From Weissella kandleri (GTDB lineage Bacteria; Bacillota; Bacilli; Lactobacillales; Lactobacillaceae), in the NCBI RefSeq assembly GCF_001438705.1, contig NZ_JQBP01000003.1, forward strand, positions 1 to 64,000: a DNA stretch of 64,000 bases. The letters are read 5' to 3'. The notes beneath the pieces are model-generated. The model was given only the letters and a program-made list of their open reading frames with translations. It was not told the DNA's origin and made no database searches. Positions 62,992-64,000 of this stretch are shown here, one piece after another. Both the position numbers and the translations under genes were made by a program. How positions within the stretch are numbered: the stretch's first letter is position 1; the number at the start of each line of letters is the position of its first letter.

Positions 62992-64000
62992 CTATTCATA
63001 AAAACCAGCAAATTCACTCCCCAAAGATGGATAGGCATACAAATTAGCTTGCGTCTCACTTAGCGTACGTTCTTCATTAATGGCTGTCACAAAATAGTTA
63101 ATTAATTCTTCAGCTTCTTTAGCATAAACACTTGCCCCTCGGATAACTCCGTTTTGATCCAATGCCACTCGAATAATTGGGTGATCCTGATAACGGTAAA
63201 AAGTAATGACCTTATCCCACTTAAATTCATGCACTGTTAGCCCTTTCGCTTGAGCATCAGCCATCTTCATACCAGTTTGGGCAATCCGTGGGCTACCAAA
63301 GACTACTTCTGGTAAGGTCTGGTAATTAATTGGACCTGATTCTGTTCCAAACAAATGCCGAGCGACATAACGACCTTCAAAATTACCAACGGGCACTAAT
63401 TTAGGGACCGCATTATCTGCGACATCCCCAATCGCATAAACGTGCGGATTGGTCGTTTGCAGATATTGATTAACCACCACATGACTTTGATGCAATTCAA
63501 TTTGACCAGTTACAGCATCTAATTGATCAGTATTCCCTTGCCGCCCAATCGTTAGCACAACTTGATCGGTTAACCATTGTTGTCCATTTGTTAAAGTTAC
63601 TTGATATTGCTGGCCAACATTTTGAATACTAGCCACCTCTACCTCAGAGGTCAATTCAATCCCATCATGAACCATTTGTTCCTTTAAGGCTGTTGTTAAA
63701 ACTGGATCGAAATCTTTAAGAATTTGCTTGTGACGTGCCACAACATGTACATGGCTCCCCGCCATTCGACTGATATTAGCAAATTCAACCCCGATATAGC
63801 CAGCGCCAATAAAGGTAATATCTTGCGGCATCGTTTTTAAATTCAAAAATGCTTCACTATCAATGGTCAACTCTGCTCCGGGGAAAGTTGCCATTTTAGG
63901 TCGCTGCCCCGTGGCGATAATCCAATAATCAGCCGTCAGCGTCTCATCGCCAACTTGAACCGTCTGACCATCAATAAAGTGGGCCGTACCCGCTAAATGA
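62992..64000 (-). CDS. Glutathione-reductase-like flavoprotein, N-terminal part missing
   Basis: The gene runs past the right window edge; the visible part is 335 codons. In-frame sequence continues upstream of the ATG at 63894 (LAGTAHFIDGQTVQVGDETL then TADYWIIATGQRPK), so that ATG is not the start. Features: IATGQRP, second dinucleotide motif FIGAGYIGVEFANI followed by VHVVAR (Arg suggests NADPH), YAIGDVADN (FAD), and dimer domain VVFGSPRIAQTGM. The expected CxxxxC redox pair lies outside the window. Class I pyridine-nucleotide disulfide oxidoreductase; glutathione reductase or a related thiol reductase. Confidence 0.85.
   Translation of the reverse strand, partial: HLAGTAHFIDGQTVQVGDETLTADYWIIATGQRPKMATFPGAELTIDSEAFLNLKTMPQDITFIGAGYIGVEFANISRMAGSHVHVVARHKQILKDFDPVLTTALKEQMVHDGIELTSEVEVASIQNVGQQYQVTLTNGQQWLTDQVVLTIGRQGNTDQLDAVTGQIELHQSHVVVNQYLQTTNPHVYAIGDVADNAVPKLVPVGNFEGRYVARHLFGTESGPINYQTLPEVVFGSPRIAQTGMKMADAQAKGLTVHEFKWDKVITFYRYQDHPIIRVALDQNGVIRGASVYAKEAEELINYFVTAINEERTLSETQANLYAYPSLGSEFAGFYE

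Overview
The window looks like a chromosome segment from a low-GC, AT-rich lactic acid bacterium, most probably Lactobacillaceae. The evidence is the gene families present: PepV, PepT and an M42 aminopeptidase, a LarD-type aquaglyceroporin, a second LepA, WxL and LPxTG surface proteins, a SecA2/SecY2 export system and a XerS-type recombinase. Ribosome binding sites of the AAGGAGG type and many extended -10 promoters (TGnTATAAT) fit. I cannot fix the genus from the sequence.

Layout. 1-7.5 kb: the 3' end of a serine-rich-repeat adhesin, then its export operon (secA2, a 60-residue membrane protein, asp1, asp2, asp3, secY2). 7.7-19 kb: a two-component system, uridine kinase, M42 peptidase, YtpR-like protein, a small unknown, murC, a Bax-inhibitor-1 protein, a guanine-type purine riboswitch with a xanthine/guanine permease, a Rossmann protein, a small secreted protein and a thiolase. 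19-22 kb: a c-di-GMP cassette (EAL, membrane GGDEF, EAL). 22-27.3 kb: a WxL/LPxTG surface-protein cluster behind a perfect cre site, and a convergent Mga-like regulator. 27.5-32.4 kb: a LarD/GlpF channel and a beta-glucoside PTS operon whose leader has a cre-overlapped promoter, a RAT antiterminator site, a terminator and a very short LicT-like antiterminator. 32.4-33.6 kb: a XerS-like recombinase preceded by an inverted repeat.

At about 32.4 kb the window changes character. To the left nearly every gene is on the + strand and the + strand is richer in G; to the right nearly every gene is on the - strand and even + strand genes (xerS, the lepA paralogue) are richer in C. With xerS at the switch, I infer that the replication terminus and its dif site lie here.

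33.8-64 kb, mostly - strand: a copper operon (copY, cupredoxin, CopA-type ATPase) with two cop boxes; an MFS exporter with a possible attenuator; a lepA paralogue (+); pepV with a YfcC-type transporter; class II aldolase with a HAD nucleotidase; the zinc-free pair rpmG/rpsN; an operon of trmK, a Nif3-like gene, pepT and a membrane protein; ndk; a long operon from polA through a vitamin kinase, an ECF S component, a 47-residue protein and a TPR protein to a basic low-complexity protein; a thioredoxin, flippase and ABC exporter operon; a decayed gene; an MgtC-like gene (+); yidC; and a truncated disulfide reductase at the window edge.

No tRNA, rRNA, CRISPR array, insertion sequence or prophage was seen. 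Counts of bases and residues were made by eye, and family assignments come from recalled motifs rather than database searches.
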